Translations under genes and position numbers: made by a program
Notes under the pieces: model-generated
What the model was told of the DNA's origin: nothing
The model's input: the letters and a program-made list of their open reading frames with translations, nothing else
The model's database searches: none
DNA from: Methylobacterium marchantiae
GTDB lineage: Bacteria; Pseudomonadota; Alphaproteobacteria; Rhizobiales; Beijerinckiaceae
Length of the DNA: 64,000 nucleotides
Direction: 5' to 3'
Assembly: GCF_022179405.1 (NCBI RefSeq)
Contig: NZ_BPQT01000015.1
Coordinates: forward strand, 62,001-126,000
Part shown: positions 20,049 through 29,005 of the stretch, one piece after another
How positions within the stretch are numbered: position 1 is the stretch's first letter
Layout: every line of letters begins with the position of its first letter

Positions 20049-21467
20049 TCAGGCCTCCGGTGCTTCGACGATGGGATCGTAGCGCGACGCGTCGAAGCCG
20101 AGCAGGTTCCAGCTCTGCGCCATGTGCGCCGGCAAGGGCGCGGTCACGTCCACGGGCTTCGCCGTGCGCGGATGCGGGATGACGATGCGCCGGGCGAGCA
20201 GGTGCAGTCGGTTCTGGATACCGCCGGGCAGTTCCCAGTTCTCGATGCTGAAATATTTCGGATCGCCGACGATGGGGTGGCCGATATGCGCCGCATGGGC
20301 GCGGAGCTGGTGGGTGCGTCCCGTCACCGGTTTCAGCGACAGCCATGAGAGCTTCTGCGCGGCGTTGTCCACCATGGCGTAATAGGTCAGCGCGTGGGCG
20401 GCCCCCTCGTCGCCATGCTGCGCCACCCGCATGCGGGCGTCGCCGTCCGTGGGCTCCTCCTTGGCGAGGTAGGTCGAGATCCGGCCCTGCGGAACGCGCG
20501 GGACGCCGGCGGTGAGCGCCCAATAGACCTTGCGGGCAGCCCGCGACCGAAAGCTCTTGGCCAGCGTCGAGGCGGCGATCCGCGTCTTGGCGACGATGAG
20601 GCAGCCGGCGGTGTCCTTGTCGAGGCGGTGGACGAGGCGCGGCTTCTGTCCGTCGGGCCCGGTCAGGGCCTCCAGCAGCCCGTCCACATGGCGCACGGTG
20701 CCGGAGCCGCCCTGAACCGCGAGGCCGAAGGGCTTGTTCAGGACCATCATGTCCGCATCCTCGTAGAGGATGAGGGAGCGCAGGAAGTCGGCGTCGGTGG
20801 CGTCGCGGGCGATACTGCGCGGACGGTCCGCGACGGGGTCGAGCTTGAGCGGCGGCACGCGTACGCTCATGCCGGGCAGCAGGCGGTCGTTAGGCTTGGC
20901 CCGCTTGCCGTCCACACGAAGCTCGCCCTTGCGGACGATGCTCTGCACGCGGGTGAAGGGCAGTTGCGGGAAGCGCGTGGTGAGGAAGCGGTCGATCCGC
21001 ATCTCGGCCTCGTCGTCCTCGACGATCAGCGTCTGAACGCCGGAGGCAAGCGTGGCGGAGGCGGCGGCACGCTGCTCGCGCCGCGTCGGTCCCTCGGCCA
21101 CGGGCTCGGGGGGCTTGGTGCCGGCGCGGCGGGGGCGCGGCGCATCGAAGGCTTTCGCCGCGACCTCGTTGCGCGGCGCGCGGGTCCGCGGGGCGCGGGG
21201 CGCCGCCACGACGTCGTCGGCCGTCTCCTCCGGGGCGTCGCCGGGGCGCCAGGGCGCGCGCTTGTCGGCCTCCCCGCGCATCTGCGCCGCGCGCTGGGCG
21301 GCGTCGAGGGCACTGGTGCGCGGGCCGGTGCCTTCGCGGTCGGGCCGGCGGAATGCGCCGGGCCTGCCGGTGCGGTACGGCTTGCCGCCGCCGGAGGGCG
21401 GTCCGCCCTTGCCGGCTCCCGAGCCCTTGCGCCCGGCGCCGCCGCGTGATGGTGGTCTTGTGGTCAT
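20049..21467 (-). CDS. RluA-family 23S rRNA pseudouridine synthase (RluC-like)
   Basis: Converts specific uridines of 23S rRNA to pseudouridine. The S4 RNA-binding domain (IDRFLTTRFPQLPFTRVQSI) lies near residues 165-205. The catalytic Asp is in HRLDKDTAG, with the supporting motif GRTHQLRAHAAHIGHPI. The 472-residue length is large because about 150 N-terminal residues are low-complexity Arg/Pro/Gly/Ala. The core is complete. The start is the ATG of MTTRPPSRGG. The target uridines are not determinable by eye. Confidence 0.92.
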   Translation of the reverse strand: MTTRPPSRGGAGRKGSGAGKGGPPSGGGKPYRTGRPGAFRRPDREGTGPRTSALDAAQRAAQMRGEADKRAPWRPGDAPEETADDVVAAPRAPRTRAPRNEVAAKAFDAPRPRRAGTKPPEPVAEGPTRREQRAAASATLASGVQTLIVEDDEAEMRIDRFLTTRFPQLPFTRVQSIVRKGELRVDGKRAKPNDRLLPGMSVRVPPLKLDPVADRPRSIARDATDADFLRSLILYEDADMMVLNKPFGLAVQGGSGTVRHVDGLLEALTGPDGQKPRLVHRLDKDTAGCLIVAKTRIAASTLAKSFRSRAARKVYWALTAGVPRVPQGRISTYLAKEEPTDGDARMRVAQHGDEGAAHALTYYAMVDNAAQKLSWLSLKPVTGRTHQLRAHAAHIGHPIVGDPKYFSIENWELPGGIQNRLHLLARRIVIPHPRTAKPVDVTAPLPAHMAQSWNLLGFDASRYDPIVEAPEA

Positions 21468-21521
21468 CGCGTGCTCGTAACACCCTCGCCTCTCTCGGCA
21501 AAGCGCCACGAGGACGGGATG

Positions 21522-22769
21522 TCAGGCCGCGCGGCGCCCCGCCTCGATGGTGAGGCCGGTCCCGACCGAGCCGAACGTGTCGCCGTCGACGATGCGGGCC
21601 TTCGGCACGCCCGCCACCAGCGCGGCGCGCACATGCGGCAGGCCGGTGGAGCCGCCGGTGAGGAACAGGGCGTCGATATCGTCGGCCTGCAATCCCGCCT
21701 GTTTCAGGCAGCGCCCGATCCGCTCGGCGATCCGGCGGGAAAGCTCCTCCGTCTGTGCCACGAGCGCGGCATGGTCGAGGTCGGCCGAGAGTCCCGGCTC
21801 GACCCAGCCGAGGGCGACCCCGCCATGGCCCGCATCCGAGGCCGCGATCTTGGCGCCCTCGACTTCCATCGCCAGGGAATGGCCGCGCTCGGCCTCCACC
21901 ACCGTGTAGAGCCGCCCGATCAGGTCCGGCCGGCGCGCATCGCGGCGGACCTCCTCGATCTCGCGCAGGGTCTTGGCGTTGTAGAGCCGGTTGATGCTCG
22001 ACCAGGTGGCGAGGTCGTGGAAATAGCCGCTCGGTACGTCGAGGTCGCCCCGGTTCATCGGGCTGCCGAGGCCGAACAGCGGCATCACCGTCCCGAGGCT
22101 GAGGCGCCGGTCGAAATCGGTGCCGCCGATGCGCACGCCGTCATTGGCCAGGATGTCGCCGGACCGATCCACCTTGGCATGGCGCTCGGGCGAGAGCCGC
22201 ACGATGGAGAAATCCGAGGTGCCGCCGCCGATATCGGCGATGAGGGCGATCTCCTCTCCCCTCACCTGCTGCTCGTAATCGAGCGCCGCCGCGATGGGCT
22301 CGTACTGGAACGAGACGTGGCGGAAGCCGATGCTCCCGGCGATCTCGCGCAGGGCGTCCTCGGCCCGGGCATCGCCCGCGGGATCGCCGTCGACGAAATG
22401 GACCGGCCGGCCATGCACCACGGTGTCGATGCCCGTCCCCGCCTGCGCTTCGGCCCGTGCCTTCACGGCGGCGAGGTAGCGGGCGATGACGTCGCGAAAG
22501 CGGATCCGCTCGCGCCCGACCGGCGTCGTCTCCTCGAGCAGGGAGGAGCCGAGCACCGATTTCAGGCTCCGCATCAGCCGTCCCGGCGTGCCCTCGACAT
22601 ACTCGGCCATGGCCGCGCGGCCGACGAGGGCCGCCTGGCCGGGGGGAAAGAAGATCGCGCTCGGAATCGTGACGTGGTCGCCCTCCAGCCGCAGCAAGGC
22701 GGGCCGCCCCTCGGTGACGAGGCCGAGCGTTGTGTTGGACGTGCCGAAATCGAGGCCGCAGGCCGCCAT
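21522..22769 (-). CDS. Hsp70-family protein (YegD-like)
   Basis: The 415-residue protein consists almost only of an actin-like ATPase domain: phosphate-1 loop GLDFGTSNTTLG, phosphate-2 IADIGGGTSDFSI and adenosine motif LTGGSTGLPHVRAAL. The substrate-binding half of DnaK is absent, as in YegD. A chaperone-like or regulatory role is presumed. No J-protein gene is adjacent. It is 54 bases from the rluC-like start on the same strand. Confidence 0.88.
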   Translation of the reverse strand: MAACGLDFGTSNTTLGLVTEGRPALLRLEGDHVTIPSAIFFPPGQAALVGRAAMAEYVEGTPGRLMRSLKSVLGSSLLEETTPVGRERIRFRDVIARYLAAVKARAEAQAGTGIDTVVHGRPVHFVDGDPAGDARAEDALREIAGSIGFRHVSFQYEPIAAALDYEQQVRGEEIALIADIGGGTSDFSIVRLSPERHAKVDRSGDILANDGVRIGGTDFDRRLSLGTVMPLFGLGSPMNRGDLDVPSGYFHDLATWSSINRLYNAKTLREIEEVRRDARRPDLIGRLYTVVEAERGHSLAMEVEGAKIAASDAGHGGVALGWVEPGLSADLDHAALVAQTEELSRRIAERIGRCLKQAGLQADDIDALFLTGGSTGLPHVRAALVAGVPKARIVDGDTFGSVGTGLTIEAGRRAA

Positions 22770-22844
22770 GAAGGTCTCCGGACGAAGGTCCGCTGGAATG
22801 GGGGCCGCCGACCTACAGGCTGCGCCGCGCCGGGTCCACCGGTC

Positions 22845-23381
22845 TCAGCGTCCGGAATCGCCGGCCCGGCTCGCCTTCAACGCAGGGCTTGCGGCCATGA
22901 GGTCTTCCCTGAACTGCGTAATCGCCTTGTGCTGCAACTCGCCCATCTCCGAATGCGCGCTTGCGACCGCAATCAGCATGTCCACGAGTTGCAGGCGCTC
23001 GTCGGGCGTCAGCGTCTCGCGCAGGAGTGGGAGCAATTCACCTGCCAGCAGTGGGAATGGTCTGCGTGCCTGGGTGTAGCTCCAGGCAACCTCGTACATC
23101 GCCGATATCGCCTCGACTTCGAGGGGATCTCTCATGAATTCGAGAATTCGCGACTTCTCCGCCGCGGTCACGGGACTTCCGGTCCGAGCGACCTGTAGCA
23201 TCAGCGTCACGGCTGCGAGCCGGACGTCACGCACGCGCTCGATCGGAATGCCGATCAGCTTCGCCAGTGGCGAACGCGCCCGGCGCACCATTTCGTCGAC
23301 GTTCGTGTCGGAGCCGCGTTTGCCGCTGATGATCCAGACGAGAATGCCCGCCGCGAGCAGAAGGAGCGCCACGATCCACAC
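22845..23381 (-). CDS. Membrane-anchored protein with TerB-like helical domain
   Basis: The 178-residue protein starts at GTG with one membrane helix (WIVALLLLAAGILVWII). A cytoplasmic all-helical region follows, in which EVEAISAMYEVAWSYT and LTPDERLQLVDMLIAVASA resemble the TerB/DjlA fold. The assignment to TerB is tentative. It lies 75 bases upstream of the Hsp70-like gene on the same strand, so a shared chaperone-related task is possible. Confidence 0.6.
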   Translation of the reverse strand: MWIVALLLLAAGILVWIISGKRGSDTNVDEMVRRARSPLAKLIGIPIERVRDVRLAAVTLMLQVARTGSPVTAAEKSRILEFMRDPLEVEAISAMYEVAWSYTQARRPFPLLAGELLPLLRETLTPDERLQLVDMLIAVASAHSEMGELQHKAITQFREDLMAASPALKASRAGDSGR

Positions 23382-23489
23382 GATACGAATCCATCAGAAA
23401 TCTATCTCTGGTTGCGTATCATGATGGACTGCGATGACAGCTTGCAAGAACAAAGCTTGACCATATTGTCGAGAAGAGTGGCCGTTGGG

Positions 23490-24003
23490 CCTGGTTCAGC
23501 CGTCCCTGGGATAACCGTCGGCGCGGGTGGCGGAGAAAATATCCCGCTCCGAGCAGCGCACCGGTGGCGGCGACGAGAAGTTCGTCGGTCTCCGGGACGC
23601 CGTCACGGCTATGGACGCTGTCGCGCAGCCATCCGAGCAACGCAGTGAAATCGCCTTCGGCGAGGTCGGCGAAGGTGCCGGGCAGGCTATCGCAGGCGGT
23701 GCGGAAGGCTTGCGCAGCGGCCATGGCGCCGAGCGTGTAGGCCACCTCGATATCGCCGAGGATCGTTGCCGATTCGAGGTCGTAGCGCAGGAGGATATGG
23801 GCCGGATATGTGACTTTGTCGGCATCGACCCGGATCAGGCCCGGCCCGGCCCGCGTGCAGAGGCGGTGCAGGTTCCCGGCCTCCCAGCCGGCTCCCTCCC
23901 CGCCGAAGGCCTCGCGCAGGCGCGGGGCGAGGCAGACGCAGAACTCGGCCCAGCGGCAGGCCTGCATCTCGACCCGGAGCGACTGGCTCTCGTGCAGGCT
24001 CAT
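23490..24003 (-). pseudogene. Decayed M32 carboxypeptidase (C-terminal remnant)
   Basis: The frame MSLHESQS... reproduces the C-terminal third of M32 metallocarboxypeptidases: the HESQS motif, then IRVDADKVTYPAHILLRYDLE and the late YTLGAMAAAQ and GDFTALLGWLRDSVH segments (each quoted in part). The N-terminal two thirds with the HEXXH zinc site are absent. About 30-40 residues are missing between GDIEVA and YTLGAM. The family Glu in ADEVTY is Lys here. The frame runs past the family C-terminus into unrelated residues. The protein cannot be an active peptidase. Confidence 0.85.
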
Positions 24004-24310
24004 TCTCCTGGCATTGCCTCCGGCTGATGGTGCCTCTCTTTCGAGCGAGCGGGCTCGGGGAGCGGTGTCTCGGACAGCACGCGTCGGGCGAGCAAGTCTC
24101 GGGGGCGCCGTAAGGAGCGATTCGTGATGTCGCCGCACGATCGAGTTCCGCGCGTCGGTCTCGGTGATGCAACGGGCATGGTGCGGATCCGGCATTTGAA
24201 GAACCCATGCGATCGAGAGCTTACGGGATGCTCGATCCCGACGTGATTTCGGAGCCGATCTTCGCTCGGCGCGATTGCCAGGGCTTTGCTTTCCAATTCA
24301 AATAATGATC
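24004..24310. other. Intergenic region upstream of the GGDEF-EAL gene
   Basis: It contains nothing recognisable as a gene. The left part adjoins the break point of the M32 remnant, and the right part becomes AT-rich towards the palindrome at 24311. Confidence 0.4.
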
Positions 24311-24334
24311 CGCATAATTCAGTTGAATTATGCG
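24311..24334. promoter_or_regulatory. Perfect 11-bp palindrome, candidate operator
   Basis: CGCATAATTCA and its exact complement are separated by only two bases. A TATAAT hexamer follows at 24336-24341, so the palindrome covers the expected -35 region of a promoter reading towards the GGDEF-EAL gene. No good -35 hexamer is present, which fits activator-dependent expression or repression by a dimeric regulator. Confidence 0.65.
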
Positions 24335-24335
24335 A

Positions 24336-24341
24336 TATAAT
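24336..24341 (+). promoter_or_regulatory. Likely -10 element of the GGDEF-EAL gene
   Basis: A perfect TATAAT lies one base after the palindrome and about 60 bases before the first possible start codon, in an AT-rich patch of otherwise GC-rich DNA. Confidence 0.5.
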
Positions 24342-24400
24342 GTAAAAAATCGCAACCACTTAAAGCGTAGTTAAGTATTGTTCGGTCAGATATCGATCGA

Positions 24401-26599
24401 GTGGATAGTCCTCGCAGTTTCCCGCCGCCGAGGGGGGCGCTCGCCGGCTGGAGCCTCCAGCGTGCCCGTTCGGCGCGCGTGATGTTCGCGATTGGGATGA
24501 GGTCGATGTCGGGTTGTCCGGTTTTCGGAAGGGCGCCAGCCGGGGCGGTGCGGCCGGTGGAGCCGCTTTCGTTCGAGCGCATGTTCGAGACGCTCCCGGT
24601 CGGTGCGATGACCTGCAATCTCGACACGTTCGAGATCGACTATGCCAATCCGTGCTCCATCGCCCTGCTCGAATCGATCCGCGACACGCTGGGCTTCGAC
24701 CCGGTGGACATCGTCGGCACGTCCATCGACGTATTTCACAAGAATCCGGCCTATCAGCGCGGCCTGCTCTCCGACGCCGCCCAGCTCCCGCACAAGGCCC
24801 GCATCTGCTTCGGCACCGAGTGGCTCGACCTGCACATCCACGCCCTGCCCGATTCCACGGGGCGGGTCAGCCGCGCGCTGCTGGTCTGGGCCATCGCCAC
24901 CGCGGAAGTCGCCAAGGAGCAGGAGGAATATCGCCTGCAGCGGATGATCGACGACATGCCGGTGGCGGTGATGACGGTGGATCCCGTCAGCTTCAACATC
25001 ACCTACCTCAACGAGACATCAATGCGGACGCTCGGGCAGATCAAGGACCTGCTGCCGATCAGGCCGTCGGAACTCCTCGGCGCCTCGATCGACGTCTTCC
25101 ATCGCCATCCGGAACACCAGCGAAAGCTCCTGTCCGATCCGGCCAACCTGCCCCACCGGGCCAGGATCAAGCTCGGGTCAGAGGTGCTGGATCTCCAAGT
25201 GACGGCGGTGACCGGAACGGACGGCGCCTATCTCGGACCGATGCTGACCTGGTCGGTCATCACACAGCAGGTCGCGGCCGAGGCGCGCATCCAGCAACTC
25301 GCGCATTTCGATACCCTGACGGCGCTCGCCAACCGCAACACGTTCCGCGAACACCTGAATGCCCGCCTGTCCTCCCCCGATTGCCGGCTCGGCCTGCTCT
25401 TCATCGATCTCGATGGCTTCAAGTTCGTCAACGATTCCAACGGGCATCTCGTGGGCGACATCCTTCTGAGCCGCGTGGCGGACCGCCTCCGCGCCCATTG
25501 CGTGCGCCCCGGAACTCTGGTCGCGCGCCTGGGCGGAGACGAATTCGCCATCCTGATCGCGGATGCGGGCGTGGCGGAGGCCTCGGCCCTCGCCGAGGAT
25601 CTGATCCGCGAGATCGTGAGACCCTATCAGGTCGAGGTCGATCGGCGCCTCGAGATCGGCGCCTCGATCGGCGTCGCGGCGGCCCCCGAACATGGAACGG
25701 ACTCGGAACTGCTCCTGTCCCGTGCGGACATGGCGCTCTATGCCGCCAAGGCGGCCGGCAAGAAGACGTTCCGGGTCTTCACACCCGACATGGAGTTCCG
25801 CCTGTACGAGCGCGTGCGCCTCGAAGGCAAGCTGCGCGAGGCCCTCACCGAAGGCAAGGGCCTGTTCCTGTTCTACCAGTCCATCACCGATATCGAGACG
25901 GGCCGCATCACGGCCCGCGAGGGCCTGATCCGCTGGTACCACGAGCGGCGGGGATGGATTTCGCCGGTCGAGTTCGTCCCGGTCGCCGAGGAAAGCGGCC
26001 TGATCGACGAACTCGGAATCTGGGTGCTCAACCGCGCCTGCCAGGACGCCGCCGGCTGGGACGACGACGTCCGCGTCGCGGTCAACGTCTCGGCCAAGCA
26101 GCTCGGCAAGGGCACCCTCGCCACGAACATCCTCACGGCGCTGGTGCGCGCCGGCCTGGAGCCGAGCCGGCTCGAGATCGAGATCACCGAAAGCGCTCTC
26201 CTGGCCGACGAACTCGATTGCCTCGCCGACCTGCGGCGCGTGCGCGACCTCGGGGTCCGTGTGGCGCTGGACGATTTCGGGACCGGGTTCTCCTCCCTGG
26301 CGCACCTGCGCTCGTTCCATTTCGACAAGATCAAGATCGACGGCTCCTTCGTGCAGGACGCCATCCAGCGCCCGGATTGCGCGGCGATCGTCGGGGTGCT
26401 GGCCGATCTCGGCAAACGGCTCGGCGTGACGACGGTGGCCGAGGGCGTCGAGACGCAGGCCCATCTCGACCTCGTCAGGGCCGAAGGCTGCCGGGAGGTC
26501 CAGGGCTACCTGCTCGGCCGACCCGCGCCCTCCTCCCGCGATGTCCCGCTCGTCGCTGCGCTGAACCGGTTGCAGATCCAGGTATCCGACGTGGCCTGA
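24401..26599 (+). CDS. PAS-PAS-GGDEF-EAL cyclic di-GMP enzyme
   Basis: Makes and/or degrades c-di-GMP. Two related PAS-type sensor repeats (about residues 55-165 and 170-285) share the phrases SIDVFHK/R and LPHKARI/LPHRARI, as in chemotaxis-receptor PAS domains. The GGDEF domain (about 300-455) has an intact RLGGDEF but lacks the RxxD inhibitory site (the Asp position is Thr). The EAL domain (about 475-720) reads EGL in the signature but keeps NVSAKQL, EITES, DDFGTGFSSL, KIDGSFV and AEGVET. No membrane helices are seen. It starts at GTG 24401 or at a later ATG (24482, 24497 or 24506); none has a strong ribosome-binding site. Confidence 0.9.
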   Translation: MDSPRSFPPPRGALAGWSLQRARSARVMFAIGMRSMSGCPVFGRAPAGAVRPVEPLSFERMFETLPVGAMTCNLDTFEIDYANPCSIALLESIRDTLGFDPVDIVGTSIDVFHKNPAYQRGLLSDAAQLPHKARICFGTEWLDLHIHALPDSTGRVSRALLVWAIATAEVAKEQEEYRLQRMIDDMPVAVMTVDPVSFNITYLNETSMRTLGQIKDLLPIRPSELLGASIDVFHRHPEHQRKLLSDPANLPHRARIKLGSEVLDLQVTAVTGTDGAYLGPMLTWSVITQQVAAEARIQQLAHFDTLTALANRNTFREHLNARLSSPDCRLGLLFIDLDGFKFVNDSNGHLVGDILLSRVADRLRAHCVRPGTLVARLGGDEFAILIADAGVAEASALAEDLIREIVRPYQVEVDRRLEIGASIGVAAAPEHGTDSELLLSRADMALYAAKAAGKKTFRVFTPDMEFRLYERVRLEGKLREALTEGKGLFLFYQSITDIETGRITAREGLIRWYHERRGWISPVEFVPVAEESGLIDELGIWVLNRACQDAAGWDDDVRVAVNVSAKQLGKGTLATNILTALVRAGLEPSRLEIEITESALLADELDCLADLRRVRDLGVRVALDDFGTGFSSLAHLRSFHFDKIKIDGSFVQDAIQRPDCAAIVGVLADLGKRLGVTTVAEGVETQAHLDLVRAEGCREVQGYLLGRPAPSSRDVPLVAALNRLQIQVSDVA

Positions 26600-26621
26600 G
26601 CCTCTGCCCCGGCCGGTCACG

Positions 26622-27938
26622 TCACGTCGCGTCCTCGCGGCGCTCCTTGCGCAGACGCTCCCAATGGGCGAGGCGGTCGCCGTAGCGGGTCTCCATGCCC
26701 CGGTCGGTGGGCTCGTAGAAGTGCTGGCGGCCGAGCTGTTCCGGCCAGTAATCCTGGCCGGAGAATGCGTCCGGCTCGTCGTGATCGTAGCGGTAGCCCT
26801 CGCCGTAGCCGATCTTGCGCATCAGCTTGGTCGAGCCGTTGAGGATGGTGCGGGGCGGCGGCAGCGAACCATGCTCCTTCGCCACCCGCGTCGCCGCCTT
26901 GTAGGCGGTGTAGACCGCGTTCGATTTGGGGGCGCAGGCGAGGTAGACCGTGACCTGGGCGAGCGCGAGTTCGCCCTCGGGCGAGCCCAGGAAGTCGAAC
27001 GCGTCCTTGGCGGCGGTGGCCACCACCAGGGCCTGAGGGTCGGCGAGCCCGATATCCTCCACCGCCATCCGCACGAGGCGTCGGGCGATGAACAGGCGGT
27101 CCTCGCCCCCGTCGAGCATGCGGCAGAGATAGTAGAGTGCCGCATCCGGGTCCGAACCGCGCACGGTCTTATGCAGGGCGCTGATGAGGTTGTAATGGCC
27201 TTCCTGGCTCTTGTCGTAGATCGGCGCCCGGCGCTGGACGATCTCCTGCAGGGTGGCGGCGTCGAAGATCTCGTCCCGCTTGGCCGAGCGCCACACCTCC
27301 TCGGCGAGGGTGAGGCAGGCGCGCCCGTCGCCATCGGCCATGCGCACGAGGACGCCGCGCGCCTCTTCGTCCAGCGGCAGCGGCCGTTCCGTCAATTCCT
27401 CGGCGCGGACCAGCAGCTTGGCGATGGAGGCGTCGTCGAGGGAGCGGAACAGCAGCACGCGAGCCCGCGACAGGAGGGCGGCGTTGAGCTCGAAGGACGG
27501 ATTCTCGGTGGTGGCGCCGACGAGCGTCACCGTGCCGTCCTCCATCACGGGAAGGAAAGCGTCGAGCTGGGCCCGGTTGAAGCGGTGGATCTCGTCCACG
27601 AAGAGCAGCGTCCCCTGCCCCATCGTCCGGCGCTGGCGCGCCGCCTCGAAGACCTTCTTCAGGTCGGCGATGCCGGAGAAGATCGCCGAGATCTGCTCGA
27701 ATTTCAGGTCGGTCTCGTGGGCGAGAAGACGGGCCACCGTGGTCTTGCCGGTGCCGGGCGGCCCCCAGAACACCAGGGAGCCGAAGGACTTGGAATTGAG
27801 GAGCCGGGTCAGCGAGCCGTCCGGCCCGGTCAGGTGCTCCTGACCGACCACCTCCGCGAGGGAGCGCGGGCGCAGCCGGTCGGCGAGCGGGCGCGGCGCA
27901 TCGTTCTGCAGGCCGGCGGAGGCGAAGAGATCGGACAT
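26622..27938 (-). CDS. rarA: Replication-associated recombination protein A (RarA/MgsA)
   Basis: AAA+ ATPase of the clamp-loader clade that acts at stalled replication forks. The 438-residue length is typical. It shows the N-terminal PLADRLRPRSLAEVVGQEHL, Walker A GPPGTGKTT, Walker B LLFVDEIHRF and sensor 1 GATTENPSFE. The C-terminal tetramerisation part includes RGSDPDAALYYL. It converges with the GGDEF-EAL gene, 22 bases apart. In related genomes rarA commonly lies near a DegP gene and rluC, as here. Confidence 0.95.
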   Translation of the reverse strand: MSDLFASAGLQNDAPRPLADRLRPRSLAEVVGQEHLTGPDGSLTRLLNSKSFGSLVFWGPPGTGKTTVARLLAHETDLKFEQISAIFSGIADLKKVFEAARQRRTMGQGTLLFVDEIHRFNRAQLDAFLPVMEDGTVTLVGATTENPSFELNAALLSRARVLLFRSLDDASIAKLLVRAEELTERPLPLDEEARGVLVRMADGDGRACLTLAEEVWRSAKRDEIFDAATLQEIVQRRAPIYDKSQEGHYNLISALHKTVRGSDPDAALYYLCRMLDGGEDRLFIARRLVRMAVEDIGLADPQALVVATAAKDAFDFLGSPEGELALAQVTVYLACAPKSNAVYTAYKAATRVAKEHGSLPPPRTILNGSTKLMRKIGYGEGYRYDHDEPDAFSGQDYWPEQLGRQHFYEPTDRGMETRYGDRLAHWERLRKERREDAT

Positions 27939-28122
27939 CGGCGCATGAAGACGCGGGGCGGCGCGGACCGCAACACCTCATATCGCGTCGTCACCCGCGG
28001 AATGGCCGATCCGGAATGGCTGATCCGCGCCCATCGCCGTTCACGGCAATATTCGGGATACAGGAACGGCGCAAAAGGCGCCCTATCTCCGAGAGGAGTT
28101 CCCTGAACCGGAGCCCTGCGCC

Positions 28123-29001
28123 ATGTCCGATCGCCCCGGCCCCTATTCCCGCCCCGGCCTCTCGCGCCGCGCCGCCCTGCTCGGGCTGACCGCTTCGTCC
28201 ACGGGCGCCCTCGCCGCGACCGGCACCGATCCGGGCCCGCCGCGCGGGCGCGGATCGCTCGATTCCGACACCTGCATCCTGACGCCGCAATCAATCGAGG
28301 GACCGTACTATCTCGATCCGCACCTCGTGCGCTCCGACATCACCGAGGGTCGCAGCGGCGTGCCGTTGCGCCTGCGCCTGCGGGTGCTCGATGCGGGGGC
28401 CTGTACGCCGATCCCGGGCGCCCGCGTCGATGTCTGGCATGCCGACGCGCAGGGGCTCTATTCCGGCTACCAGGGTCAGGGCGACACGCGAAGGATCTCC
28501 ACATTGGGACAGACCTTCCTGCGCGGGACCCAGGCCAGCGACGCGAACGGCTGGGCGAGTTTCGAGACGATCTATCCCGGCTGGTATCCCGGCCGGGCGA
28601 CCCATGTGCATTTCAAGGTCTTCCTCGACGAGCGCAATCTGGTGACCGGTCAGATGTATCTCGTCGAGGCGATCAACGAGTTCGTCTACGGCAACATCCC
28701 GGCCTACGGGAAGCGCCGGCAGCCGCGCGAGACCCTCAATGCCACGGACAGGATCGCCCTGGACGAAGACCCGCAGCGTCTCGCCTTCTGCGCCATCAAG
28801 GAGGAGCGCGACCGCTACGTGGCGACCCTGTCGGTGGGGGTCGACCGCCGGGCCTCGCGGCGTTCCGGCGGCCTCGGCCTCATCGCGGGGGCCGGGTTCC
28901 TTCTACCCGCGCCGGTCAGAAGCCTTCTGGGCTTCGACGCGACCCCGACCTTTGCGGACAGGGTCGACGCGCTCGCGCCGGGCGCCAGGGCCCGGCCATA
29001 G
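28123..29001 (+). CDS. Exported intradiol ring-cleavage dioxygenase-like protein
   Basis: The 292-residue protein has a Tat-like signal (LSRRAALLGLTASS). The dioxygenase core begins at LTPQSIEGPYYL, continues with PGARVDVWHADAQGLYSGY, and holds the iron ligands in YPGWYPGRATHVHF (Tyr, His, His). The fold is that of catechol/protocatechuate dioxygenases, but exported members of this class have uncertain substrates. A hydrophobic segment near residue 255 may be a C-terminal membrane anchor. It is divergent from rarA and nearly abuts the convergent protease gene. Confidence 0.82.
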   Translation: MSDRPGPYSRPGLSRRAALLGLTASSTGALAATGTDPGPPRGRGSLDSDTCILTPQSIEGPYYLDPHLVRSDITEGRSGVPLRLRLRVLDAGACTPIPGARVDVWHADAQGLYSGYQGQGDTRRISTLGQTFLRGTQASDANGWASFETIYPGWYPGRATHVHFKVFLDERNLVTGQMYLVEAINEFVYGNIPAYGKRRQPRETLNATDRIALDEDPQRLAFCAIKEERDRYVATLSVGVDRRASRRSGGLGLIAGAGFLLPAPVRSLLGFDATPTFADRVDALAPGARARP

Positions 29002-29005
29002 GCTC

